From NCBI GenBank assembly GCA_021806355.1, contig JAJZXT010000125.1, positions 1 through 7,054 of the forward strand: DNA of 7,054 nucleotides, given 5' to 3'. Source of the stretch: Thermoplasmata archaeon. Lineage in GTDB: Archaea; Thermoplasmatota; Thermoplasmata; Thermoplasmatales; Thermoplasmataceae. Made by a program: the position numbers and the translations under genes. The notes below the pieces were generated by a model. The model was not told the DNA's origin, made no database searches, and worked only from the letters and a program-made list of their open reading frames with translations. Positions 1 through 6,387 of the stretch are shown here, piece after piece (the first letter of the stretch is position 1; each line of letters opens with the position of its first letter).

Positions 1-3
1 TTT

Positions 4-405
4 TCATCTCTTAGCGCCGAGATGGTCGAACATGTAAGTAGGGTTGTTCCAATTCATTTCCATGATCAATTTTAGGACTTTCACTTCCATATCCTTTGGT
101 TCGTACCAGCCAGCAGGATGTTTGAGAGCGTTTATACGATTTTCCAACCGACCACATCGGTGGGAAGTGTATAAATAGAATTATGGTGTAGATGTCATCT
201 ATATAGGGATTTCCGATGGTACGAGAAGGGGCAAGCCTATTAATAGCTTTAAACAAATACGAATATTGCAGGCTTGATGGATCTATGATTCTAATATTTC
301 TAATTTCTCTTTCAGTTCTTTCAAAACCATTTGCTTTTTCTGCCTGCTTTGATGAAATATCATTCTCAAGATAATGCCACTCGTTATGGTAAAAATATAA
401 TTCAA
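4..405 (-). pseudogene. Broken gene of unknown function, 3' part only, cut by an insertion sequence
   Basis: Two overlapping minus-strand reading frames join into one plausible protein tail of roughly 130 residues. The first frame is open from the insertion-sequence border at 405. It carries a charged helical stretch (EKANGFERTEREIRNIRI), then SLQYSYLFKAINRL and GNPYIDDIYTI. Near 176-188 the sense switches to the next frame, which continues with FYLYTSHRCGRLENRINAL, a tryptophan-rich stretch (GWYEPKDMEVKVLKLIMEM) and FDHLGAKR, ending at a TGA at 4-6. Staying in the first frame gives a low-complexity tail to a stop at 11-13, which looks like read-through nonsense. No start codon is visible before the insertion border, and no matching N-terminus was found on the far side of the element. 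I do not recognise the family. The join across frames is my inference from amino-acid character; a frameshift of one or two bases would explain it. Confidence 0.5.
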
Positions 406-424
406 TTTAATTACCTACCTTTTT
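406..424 (+). repeat. Left terminal inverted repeat of the IS1634/IS4-like element
   Basis: The sequence TTTAATTACCTACCTTTTT pairs with the reverse complement of 1871-1889, with a single C/T difference at the thirteenth base. Such repeats are the transposase binding and cleavage sites at insertion-sequence ends. A TATA-like TTTTATAC follows near 430-437 and could drive the transposase. Confidence 0.8.
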
Positions 425-564
425 GATACGTTTTATACACTACGTCCAAAAATGCCTATATTCATCGGTTCTACCGAAACATGTAAATACTATGTAGTGA
501 TTATTTAGTCACTACGACATTCATAAGAAAGGTAAGGACAAAATCCGGGACGTACCTTGCTGAG

Positions 565-1872
565 GTGCGTAGCACACGGGTAAACGGCAAGGTCAAACAG
601 GAATTCATACGCTATATCGGAAAGGAGATGGGTTGCTCACCCGTAAGGCGCTTGAGTTCAGTGGATGTCAGGGTCATGGAGGTCCGCCGTTCCCTTGATG
701 TGGAGGCTGTACACCGGATTGCACTGAAACTCGGGATTGGAGGCATGATACAGAAGAGCGCCCAGGTGATGGTATATTCCCAGCTCCTGGATCGCCCTGC
801 AATCAACAGGATGCCGGAATACCTCCAGGAGACCGAGATACTCAGGCATCTGGACATCCCGCACGTATCAACACAGGATCTATACACATCACTGAGTGAC
901 ATAAACAGCATGGATTTCTCTTACATTGAAAAGAAACTCTCAGATATCTTTTTAGAACTGGAGGGAAACAGGCGCACTGTGGTGATCGATGTAACTGACA
1001 CATACTTTACAGGAGATTCCATGGATTCACGCCCCAGGAAGGGAAAAGAGGGCAGGGTGAAGAAACTCATGCAGATCGCCCTGGTGGTCACAGAGAAGCA
1101 TGGCTTTCCACTCATGCACCGCACCTATGGAGGAAACATTTCCAACCGCATGATCATGGATGATCTGGTGAAGGATCTGTGGATCAATGGATATACGGTC
1201 ATAGTGGTGGATCGGGGAATGTCCGATCCCCAGAGGATTAAATCCATGCTCTCCCTGAACTTCACCATGATCTGCGGCCTCCGGAAGACAGAGGATCTGA
1301 AGAGGATCATCGACACCGTGGACAGGGAGGATATATACAGGAAGGAGCACAGGGTCAAACTGGTAAACACCGAGATCTACTGCAACAGCATGGAATACCA
1401 TGGGGGGAGGATCATTGTTGTCTTCAACCCATCCATGGAATCAGTCAAGAAAGCACATTATTACGAGCATTCCTCCGATGAAGGGATTGCTAAATATCTC
1501 GGGTATTCTGTCATATACCACAACACCTCCCTCACTGATGCGGAGGTGGTGAGGAAATACTATGACAAGGATTCTGTGGAGAGGGCATTCAAGCAGATGA
1601 AGGGGGTGCTTGATCTCAGGCCCGTGAGGGTATGGCTCACTTCACACATAGAGGGGCATGTGAAGATCTGCTACCTGTCCTATGCCATCCTCAGCTATCT
1701 GGGATACATCATGGAAAAGGTGGATCATTCCGGTTCAGAGGCTATTGATCTCCTGAGACCGGGATACAGGGTATATCTGGAGGACAGCAAAAGCGGGTTC
1801 AGATGGGAGAAAATGGTTACACAGTCCGCAATGCAGAAGAAAATAATGGACGTAGTGATCAAAATGACCTAA
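565..1872 (+). CDS. DDE transposase, IS1634/IS4-like
   Basis: This is a cut-and-paste DDE transposase that acts on the ends of its own element. From the GTG at 565 it has 435 residues. The catalytic triad can be placed: VVIDVTDTYF (first Asp, about residue 142), IVVDRGMSD (second Asp, 216), and the IS4-type Y-R-E-K region with DSVERAFKQMKG (Glu 339) followed by LRPVRVW. The N-terminal VNGKVKQEFIRYIGKE is typical of IS1634-like proteins. The frame stays open upstream of 565 to a stop at 484-486 and encodes TTFIRKVRTKSGTYLAEV, which matches the usual N-terminus of the family. No ATG, GTG or TTG lies in that extension; the codon where ATG is expected is ACG at 514-516. The 565 GTG is therefore only the first conventional start and may give a protein about 17 residues short. 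Otherwise the frame is intact. Activity depends on how translation starts. Confidence 0.85.
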   Translation: MRSTRVNGKVKQEFIRYIGKEMGCSPVRRLSSVDVRVMEVRRSLDVEAVHRIALKLGIGGMIQKSAQVMVYSQLLDRPAINRMPEYLQETEILRHLDIPHVSTQDLYTSLSDINSMDFSYIEKKLSDIFLELEGNRRTVVIDVTDTYFTGDSMDSRPRKGKEGRVKKLMQIALVVTEKHGFPLMHRTYGGNISNRMIMDDLVKDLWINGYTVIVVDRGMSDPQRIKSMLSLNFTMICGLRKTEDLKRIIDTVDREDIYRKEHRVKLVNTEIYCNSMEYHGGRIIVVFNPSMESVKKAHYYEHSSDEGIAKYLGYSVIYHNTSLTDAEVVRKYYDKDSVERAFKQMKGVLDLRPVRVWLTSHIEGHVKICYLSYAILSYLGYIMEKVDHSGSEAIDLLRPGYRVYLEDSKSGFRWEKMVTQSAMQKKIMDVVIKMT

Positions 1873-1889
1873 AAAGATAGGTAATTAAA
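1871..1889 (+). repeat. Right terminal inverted repeat of the IS1634/IS4-like element
   Basis: The sequence AAAAAGATAGGTAATTAAA is the reverse complement of the left repeat with one mismatch. Its first two bases are also the last two bases of the transposase TAA stop codon. Confidence 0.8.
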
Positions 1890-1904
1890 GGAAAATTTCT
1901 GTAT

Positions 1905-1959
1905 GGTACTTTGACTTTACCTTTTGAAGAAAAAAAGAGGGCGAAAAGTACCTTTTTTT
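1905..1959 (+). terminator. Likely terminator region between convergent genes
   Basis: On the plus strand an 8-bp inverted repeat (GGTACTTT at 1905-1912, AAAGTACC at 1945-1952) is followed directly by seven T residues at 1953-1959. The loop is long (32 bases), so the T-run is the stronger signal; archaeal polymerases stop at such runs without needing a hairpin. On the minus strand a seven-T run (1930-1936) follows the stop of the OLD-family gene by about 20 bases. The segment would thus end transcripts from both the transposase and the nuclease. Confidence 0.45.
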
Positions 1960-3460
1960 AAGGGCTATTATTCTTGGAGAGGTGCGCCACTATGTCAGAA
2001 TAAACTTGAGGAACGTTTCCTTGATATCCTTGGAAATAAGCCAACGCAAAAGTTGGATTGAATTTGCCCGATATTTGAAATACACCTTCCAGATTAGGAG
2101 ATTGAAGATAAATGGAGTTATTTCCAAGAGAATTTCTGAGAGCGCTAGTAACTGACTCTGTTTTAGAATTACCAGGGTCTTCGTCTATAAGCGCAATGGT
2201 TTTTATTTTAAGAGTTAACAAAATTTCTGCGATGGTTGGTATGCTTTTTACGCCACCACAGGAAACAACCGACACATTATTTTTATACACATCAAAATTT
2301 AGTCTTTCAAGCATCGCCTTACAAGCAATCTCATCATCTGGCCCCTCAACCAATATGACTCCGTCAGCGAAAAGTGTTTGGTTTACGCCCTCATTAAATC
2401 TAGTGATAATTTTAGTGGGAGATTTTCTCAGCAATAAAAGATTTGAACCGGACTCTATTTTAGTCGCCGAGGAATTCTTTCTAACTATGTGGATACTCTC
2501 GAATTTAGAAATATCGACAAAATATGGTGAATGAGTTGTGTATATAACTTGAAGTCCTTTATTCGAAAGCTCACTCAAATTGTTATAGAAGTTTCTGCAC
2601 GCCTGAGGATGAAAATGCAGTTCAGGTTCTTCTATTGCTAGCACCACACCTTTCTTCACTATTACGCTATAAGCTTTGGCGATAGATACTGCCAACGCAC
2701 TCTGCGTACCAGCACCCATTTCTTCCGGGTCGTACTTACTATTAGATGCACCTTCCTTAAAATATGGCCTGACGTTCTTAATTGCATCTACTGGATCTAA
2801 AATAGAAAGCTCCAATGCTAGATTAAAACCTGTGTGCTCTTTAATTGATTGCCTTAATTCTTCTTCAAGATACCTGAGATCTTCCCCTGGAGATGTGTCA
2901 AAAATCTCAGAATTGAATGAATTCAAAACTGTAGCAAAAAATTGGTCTTTCTTTTCTTGTGTAATCTTACTCCCCAAATGCTCTAGTATCTTTCCATATA
3001 AGGTCCATCTACTCCCCTTAACCTGTTGCGAGGATTGTCTATCTATGTCCACAAAAACCAGAGGGACTTCATCTTTCATCACTTGAGATACCCTTAGTAT
3101 AGTTCCATTTGGGTATTTCAAAGGGCTTTCTGAAGAGTCCAGTGCAACGAAGAAAGAGTCATTTTCAGAGCAATTGAAACAAAAACCATAGATTTTTCCA
3201 AAAAAACCATTCACTTCAAATGGAACATCGAACATTACTTGTATCTTTATTCTGTTTGTTCTGTCTCTGTCGTAATAATCATTATCATCTATGGTTCTAC
3301 TTGAAGGCCAGGTTTCCCCCAGAACAATTGATAGTGCTTTCATTATATTAGACTTTCCAGCATTGTTTGGACCTATTAACGCGTTTATTTTGTTAAATCT
3401 CACATCTATATTTTTGATTGATCTGAAGTTTTCAATATGTATTCTATCGATAATAGACAC
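1958..3460 (-). CDS. OLD-family ATPase with TOPRIM nuclease domain
   Basis: This is an overcoming-lysogenization-defect (OLD) family protein: an ABC/SMC-like ATPase fused to a TOPRIM metal-dependent nuclease, acting on DNA in the cytoplasm. Family members include phage P2 Old and GajA of the Gabija defence system. In the 500 residues I see RIHIENFRSI at the N-terminus, Walker A GPNNAGKS (30-37), an ABC-signature-like MGAGTQSALAVS (248-259), Walker B VVLAIEEPE (272-280) with HFHPQA after it, and the switch histidine in YTTHSPYF (307-314). The TOPRIM half has ILVEGPDDE (369-377) with its glutamate and ALIDEDPG (423-430) with the DxD acidic pair, then NLEGVF. All key residues are present and the length is normal, so the gene looks functional. 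The start is a GTG; GTGAT four bases upstream of it fits a weak archaeal ribosome site. It appears to be a single-gene (class 1-like) OLD, as no UvrD-type helicase gene is adjacent. Its targets are unknown. Confidence 0.92.
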   Translation of the reverse strand: MSIIDRIHIENFRSIKNIDVRFNKINALIGPNNAGKSNIMKALSIVLGETWPSSRTIDDNDYYDRDRTNRIKIQVMFDVPFEVNGFFGKIYGFCFNCSENDSFFVALDSSESPLKYPNGTILRVSQVMKDEVPLVFVDIDRQSSQQVKGSRWTLYGKILEHLGSKITQEKKDQFFATVLNSFNSEIFDTSPGEDLRYLEEELRQSIKEHTGFNLALELSILDPVDAIKNVRPYFKEGASNSKYDPEEMGAGTQSALAVSIAKAYSVIVKKGVVLAIEEPELHFHPQACRNFYNNLSELSNKGLQVIYTTHSPYFVDISKFESIHIVRKNSSATKIESGSNLLLLRKSPTKIITRFNEGVNQTLFADGVILVEGPDDEIACKAMLERLNFDVYKNNVSVVSCGGVKSIPTIAEILLTLKIKTIALIDEDPGNSKTESVTSALRNSLGNNSIYLQSPNLEGVFQISGKFNPTFALAYFQGYQGNVPQVYSDIVAHLSKNNSP

Positions 3461-3487
3461 TAAATCACTTTAATGCAATCTCTAAAT

Positions 3488-3497
3488 TATTATAAAA
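3488..3497 (-). promoter_or_regulatory. TATA-like box for the OLD-family gene
   Basis: Read on the minus strand, the segment is TTTTATAATA, centred about 32 bases before the GTG start. With the usual archaeal spacing of about 26 bases to the start site, the transcript would begin some 6 bases before the coding region, that is, almost leaderless. Start-site placement is inferred; no purine-rich BRE stands out clearly. Confidence 0.45.
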
Positions 3498-3563
3498 TTT
3501 TGGTTTTTACTATATTCTTTTACGCGAATTTATTTGCCTCTTTTAAACAGAATTTTATAATAT

Positions 3564-3579
3564 AAAGTGTGTTGCATAA
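3564..3579 (+). repeat. Left terminal inverted repeat of the IS5-like element
   Basis: AAAGTGTGTTGCATAA is exactly the reverse complement of 4516-4531. The match is perfect over 16 bases and continues with partial similarity (CTC against TTC) inward. Confidence 0.8.
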
Positions 3580-3607
3580 CTCCCCAGTATTTCATTATAC
3601 TGGGGAG
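3580..3607 (+). promoter_or_regulatory. Perfect 11-bp hairpin covering the transposase ribosome site
   Basis: CTCCCCAGTAT (3580-3590) pairs perfectly with ATACTGGGGAG (3597-3607) around the six-base loop TTCATT. The right arm ends in GGGGAG, 12 bases before the ATG at 3620, so it may double as the ribosome binding site. RNA starting outside the element would contain both arms and bury GGGGAG in the stem. Insertion sequences such as IS10 use comparable structures to block expression from outside promoters; applying that here is inference. Confidence 0.55.
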
Positions 3608-3619
3608 CAATTGGTTTCT

Positions 3620-4533
3620 ATGACACCAAAACAAATCAAGGCATTGGGAAACGGAAGTACAAGGAGATATTGGATCGGTTCGGGCAGGAGGCGGGACAGA
3701 TATAACAAATCCCTTGTGAACAGGATTGGGGATCTGATGGATCCATCATTCCTCCTGAACTTGAAGTCTCTTCTTGAGGAGAATAACAGTGGAAAGAAAG
3801 GCCGTCCGTCCAAGACGCAAACCTCATTCAAACAATCCTTGCTAAACTGAGGGCAATGTACGGTGCTCCCTTTCCGATCACTTGAGGGTGTCGCTAGGGT
3901 ATTCTCCAGGATTACAGGAATCAGGACAGTTTGTTGCACAAACATCTTCAGGAGGATCAGATGGGATGTGGGTGGACTGTGCCATTGATTCCACCGACTT
4001 CAAGATCGCCATCCGGGGTGGTTACCCTAGCTTAAAATGGAGGAGGAGTGAATGGAGCAAGCTCCATGCGATCATATCAATACATGATATCTCGGTTCTC
4101 TCCCTCTCAATAATGGATTAGCATGTCCATGATGCGAAGGATGGAAGGAAGAAGCTTGAAAATTTCAGGAACAGGGTCAAGAGGATGTTCGCAGACAAGT
4201 GATATGATTCAATGATCCATATTCAATACATTTTCATCCAACACCATCACACCACCAAGGAGGAATGCCACTACCAGATCAAGGAGATCACCTTCAAAGG
4301 CAGGGGTTGCCGGGCTAATCCAGAGAACATCGGAGAAAGAATGGAAGGAGTTCGTACAGTACGGAAAGATATAGAATGTCGAGATATATTTCTACGGGCT
4401 AAAGCGGACAATGGGTGAGGTAATAAAGGCTGCCATGCCTGATTACATAGCCCAGAAGATAGCTTTAAAGGTGCAGTGTTACAACATCATGAGGGAAATG
4501 ACTATGATTAATGAATTATGCAACACACTTTGA
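3620..4533 (+). pseudogene. IS5-like DDE transposase, broken by frameshifts and stops
   Basis: The start at ATG 3620 (MTPKQIKALGNGSTRRYW) begins a frame that stops at 3850; a GTG at 3569 in the same frame is less likely because it lies within the terminal repeat. Protein sense then jumps frames. LAKLRAMYGAP appears around 3840-3870, RSLEGVARVFSRITGIRTV from about 3875, and VDCAIDSTDFKIAIRGG (first Asp) from about 3973. LHAIISIHDISVLSLSIMD is followed by a TAG and HVHDAKDGRKK. FADK is followed by a TGA and YDS (second Asp region). After another shift near 4215-4250 come SEKEWKEFVQYGKI, a TAG near 4373, then NVEIYFYGLKRTMGEV (catalytic Glu) and LKVQCYNIMREM to the TGA at 4531-4533. That is at least four frameshifts and three internal stops, so the gene is dead. 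The order of pieces matches an IS5-group DDE transposase of about 300 residues. The last stop codon straddles the right end of the element. Confidence 0.8.
4516..4531 (+). repeat. Right terminal inverted repeat of the IS5-like element
   Basis: TTATGCAACACACTTT is the exact reverse complement of the left end at 3564-3579. It overlaps the last codons of the dead transposase. Confidence 0.8.
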
Positions 4534-4607
4534 TTACTCATAAATACTAAGATCACCAACACAGTTTATGCTCTTCTCTCTATGATACGCAGTCCCCCTT
4601 CTTTCAA

Positions 4608-4670
4608 TTATTTCTCGCACTTTTCTTCAAGTAGTTTCTCATTCAGGGCCACGTGTAGCGGAGTGCGATC
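4608..4670 (-). pseudogene. Possible remnant of one ankyrin repeat
   Basis: On the minus strand, 20 codons between two stops read DRTPLHVALNEKLLEEKCEK. TPLHxA is the hallmark of the ankyrin repeat, and the following amphipathic stretch fits its second helix. Past the TAA the same frame continues LKEGG, as in the usual LLKEGA turn. There is no start codon, and stops lie on both sides (4608-4610 and 4671-4673). It can only be a fragment of a former repeat protein, or a chance match given how short it is. Confidence 0.3.
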
Positions 4671-5014
4671 TCAGTGGAACGGTAGATGAAAATTTCTAAC
4701 CGCTATAAATGAAAAAAATTTATCATATGATTACAGTGAGGGGGTCTCTTCTATGTTGTTATAGAATCATTTCCCACATGATATATGCATGGCTCTGTGA
4801 CCATAACTTTTTGAAAAATGTAGCGAGCATCGTGTTTACCAAGTATTGAATGATTCATCTTCATTGTTATTATTCCCATAATATTGTTTTGTATATAAAT
4901 ATGAAACTATACAATTGTAAGCTCAGTATCGGAAAGTTATAATGTAGAGAAGTATCATCAATTACGCATTTCTCTAAGGTTTAGACTAAATGGAATCATA
5001 CACAAATGTTTCAT

Positions 5015-5033
5015 GGAAAAGTTCATATATATC
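5015..5033 (+). promoter_or_regulatory. Archaeal promoter of the DUF5343-like gene
   Basis: A purine-rich GGAAAAG (5015-5021), a candidate TFB element, precedes CATATATATC (5024-5033), a TATA-like box. Its centre is about 36 bases before the ATG at 5064, which predicts a start site near 5054 and a leader of about 10 bases. No strong ribosome site is present; only GAGATG lies upstream. A near-leaderless message would fit. Confidence 0.45.
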
Positions 5034-5063
5034 ATTATGATGTCTATATGAGATGAAAATAAA

Positions 5064-5801
5064 ATGAGCGATGAAAAAAAATTGAAACCCCCCTATGCAA
5101 GTCCTGGACACGCAGACAAACTGTTTGATTTGTTTAGAAGGCAGACACCAGTAAAAATAGATTCCAAGTTTGTTGTAGATAACGATATAACCTCCATGCC
5201 TAATGCTGCGAATGTGGTGAAATTGGCTGAATGGCTAGGGTTGGTAAACGAAAACGGAGATGTAGTGACAGACAAAATCATAAAATTGAAATTGGTTGGT
5301 GATGAGCGCAATCAATATATCACAGAGTTGATTAGAGATTCATATAGCGACTTATTTGCGAGAGTACACATTGAACATGCCAATAAGAATGATATCATAA
5401 ATTACTTCATTAGTTACTTTCAATTTGGTAATACACAAGCCGAATACGCCGCATCTTTGTTTCTTCATTTATGCAATACGTATGGAATTCCATTGTCAGA
5501 TGAGCTTAAAAGAAAGGGCACGTTGAGGGAAAAAATCACCAAAGAGGCATCATTCAAGCAAAAGAAATCTACTATGAGTGTGAGTAAAAATGAGAAATAC
5601 GGCCAAACAACTATGCCTCCCAATTCTTCAAGAGAAGGCAGAGGAATAGAACTCACAGTCAGAGGTTTTGGAATAGAGGCAAATCCCCAAATGACAATAG
5701 TGGCAAGGACGCCTCAAGAACTGACTACCAAATTGGAAACAGAATTTAAGGCATTCATGGAGTATGCCAAAATCCTACTCGCGAAAGAAGAGAAGGAGTG
5801 A
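5064..5801 (+). CDS. DUF5343-like protein, 245 residues
   Basis: This intact gene has no known enzymatic role. Residues about 8-100 resemble the DUF5343 domain: a conserved PPYAS start, a helical segment (HADKLFDLFRRQTPV), a polar middle, then AANVVKLAEWLGLVNENGDV followed by TDKIIKLKLVGDERNQYI and a YSDLFARV motif. That pattern suggests a winged-helix-like fold. Residues 105-150 form a second helical block (INYFISYFQFGNTQAEYAA, FLHLCNTYGI), as in family members. A lysine/serine-rich linker (155-190) leads to a short beta-rich segment (GIELTVRGFGIE, QMTIVA) and a C-terminal charged helix. No signal peptide or membrane segment is seen, so it is probably cytoplasmic. The ATG at 5064 was chosen because the family N-terminus starts there and a promoter lies just upstream. 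The gene stands alone on the plus strand. Recognition of DUF5343 is from memory of the pattern; DNA binding is inference. Confidence 0.7.
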   Translation: MSDEKKLKPPYASPGHADKLFDLFRRQTPVKIDSKFVVDNDITSMPNAANVVKLAEWLGLVNENGDVVTDKIIKLKLVGDERNQYITELIRDSYSDLFARVHIEHANKNDIINYFISYFQFGNTQAEYAASLFLHLCNTYGIPLSDELKRKGTLREKITKEASFKQKKSTMSVSKNEKYGQTTMPPNSSREGRGIELTVRGFGIEANPQMTIVARTPQELTTKLETEFKAFMEYAKILLAKEEKE

Positions 5802-6351
5802 TTCATATTTGATCGTATCATAAGTAACAAATGGTCCAACTTATTGGTCACACACTGTTTAGAGATATGAATAGAGATGAGAAATACCATGTCGGATCGT
5901 AGGATGCCAAAGAATAGATATCGTCGAATGTTAATAGTTAAAAAAAAGGTAGTTGGAGGTTGGTTAGATGGCATGGTTATACAAACCATAGGAGAAGCAA
6001 AAGGAGCAGAGGCGCAGACAATATTTATGCATGTTCACATAAGGGAACAAAGTCATGCATTCAGGTAATATTTGGCATTGCAACAATGTGAGCAGACGAG
6101 AAGAGAGACTTGAGATCGTTGGCAAGAAGTGGAAGGGATTGGGTGTCGAAGTTCGTAAGGAAAGAAGTAACAACTTTCGAATGAAGCATTTAGGTATTTG
6201 GCCCATGAGGAAGATGTTGGGATAATGAATGGCATAATAAATGGAAAAATACGTATTTTAGTCAACGGTAGAACTATCATTTCAATTAATTATCCTAGCT
6301 TCGTGTCTGTTGAGAAAGCATATTGTCAGTATCAACTTATCCTGTAAATCC
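5802..6351 (+). pseudogene. Unrecognised, possibly decayed coding region in shifting frames
   Basis: Directly after the DUF5343-like gene, four short plus-strand frames follow one another. 5831-5902 begins MVQLIGHTLFRDMNRDEKYH. 5877-6068 (63 residues) is basic, with YRRMLIVKKKVVGGWLDGM. 6055-6225 (56 residues) contains WHCNNVSRREERLEIVGKKW. About 6170-6347 contains FRYLAHEEDVGIMNGIING and INYPSFVSVEKAYCQYQLIL, without a clear start. Each could be joined to the next by a one-base shift, so together they could be one former gene of roughly 165 residues. I do not recognise any part of it. Chance short frames are a real alternative. No clean promoter or ribosome site was identified. Confidence 0.25.
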
Positions 6352-6378
6352 AAGAACTGACCCCCGACTTCAGTTCTT
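6352..6378 (+). terminator. Hairpin between convergent regions, possible terminator
   Basis: AAGAACTGA (6352-6360) pairs perfectly with TCAGTTCTT (6370-6378) around a nine-base loop (CCCCCGACT). On the plus strand two further T residues follow. It lies between the end of the plus-strand fragments (6347) and the stop of the minus-strand CxxC gene (6388), where a terminator would be expected. It could instead be a structured end of a lost mobile element. Confidence 0.4.
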
Positions 6379-6387
6379 TTGATAGAG

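Larger units (their letters stand above)
406..1889 (+). mobile_element. IS1634/IS4-like insertion sequence, about 1.48 kb
   Basis: The element is bounded by imperfect inverted repeats at 406-424 and 1871-1889 that match at 18 of 19 positions, and it contains one transposase gene reading left to right. The length of about 1.48 kb suits a single-gene member of the IS4/IS1634 group. The transposase stop codon overlaps the inner edge of the right repeat, giving a compact layout. Inside the gene, base composition is visibly richer in G+C than in the surrounding DNA, consistent with transfer. I could not find a convincing target-site duplication: the flanks just outside 406 and 1889 do not match. 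Either the insertion is old, or one side was rearranged, or the true ends differ by a few bases. Confidence 0.8.
3564..4531 (+). mobile_element. Decayed IS5-like insertion sequence, about 0.97 kb
   Basis: Perfect 16-base inverted ends (AAAGTGTGTTGCATAA at 3564-3579 and its reverse complement at 4516-4531) bound a single broken transposase gene. Because the outermost AAAGT/ACTTT may include symmetric target bases, the true ends may lie two to five bases further in. The size suits the IS5 family. The ends are unmutated while the gene is ruined, so the element could still be moved by a related transposase supplied elsewhere. It lies just upstream of the OLD-family gene and points away from it. 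Confidence 0.75.
4532..5063. other. Gene-free A+T-rich stretch
   Basis: No convincing gene was found in about 530 bases. What can be seen is an ankyrin-like scrap on the minus strand (4608-4670), a TATA-like TATATAAAT near 4892-4899, a perfect 10-base palindrome TACAATTGTA at 4910-4919, and the promoter of the next gene at 5015-5033. Short frames such as the 13-codon one at about 4901 have no features supporting translation. No tRNA-like cloverleaf was recognised. Confidence 0.5.

Noticed and set aside
1027..1401. 124-residue open frame on the minus strand
   Set aside because: It lies wholly inside the transposase gene, has no family features, and is a shadow of the G+C-richer coding frame. 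The same holds for the other minus-strand frames at 612-1370.
391..1896. AAAAT at both sides of the IS1634/IS4-like element as a target duplication
   Set aside because: The two copies lie at different distances from the inverted repeats and the motif is common in A+T-rich DNA.
2112..2534. 140-residue plus-strand frame opposite the OLD-family gene
   Set aside because: It is antisense to an intact gene with recognised motifs and has no motifs of its own. The frame at 2676-3086 is rejected for the same reason.
3595..3945. 116-residue minus-strand frame
   Set aside because: It is antisense to the decayed IS5-like transposase, whose plus-strand pieces carry clear family motifs.
4640..4680. G+C-richer patch that might be a tRNA or small RNA piece
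   Set aside because: No cloverleaf arms or conserved T-loop could be drawn; the ankyrin-like reading explains the composition better.
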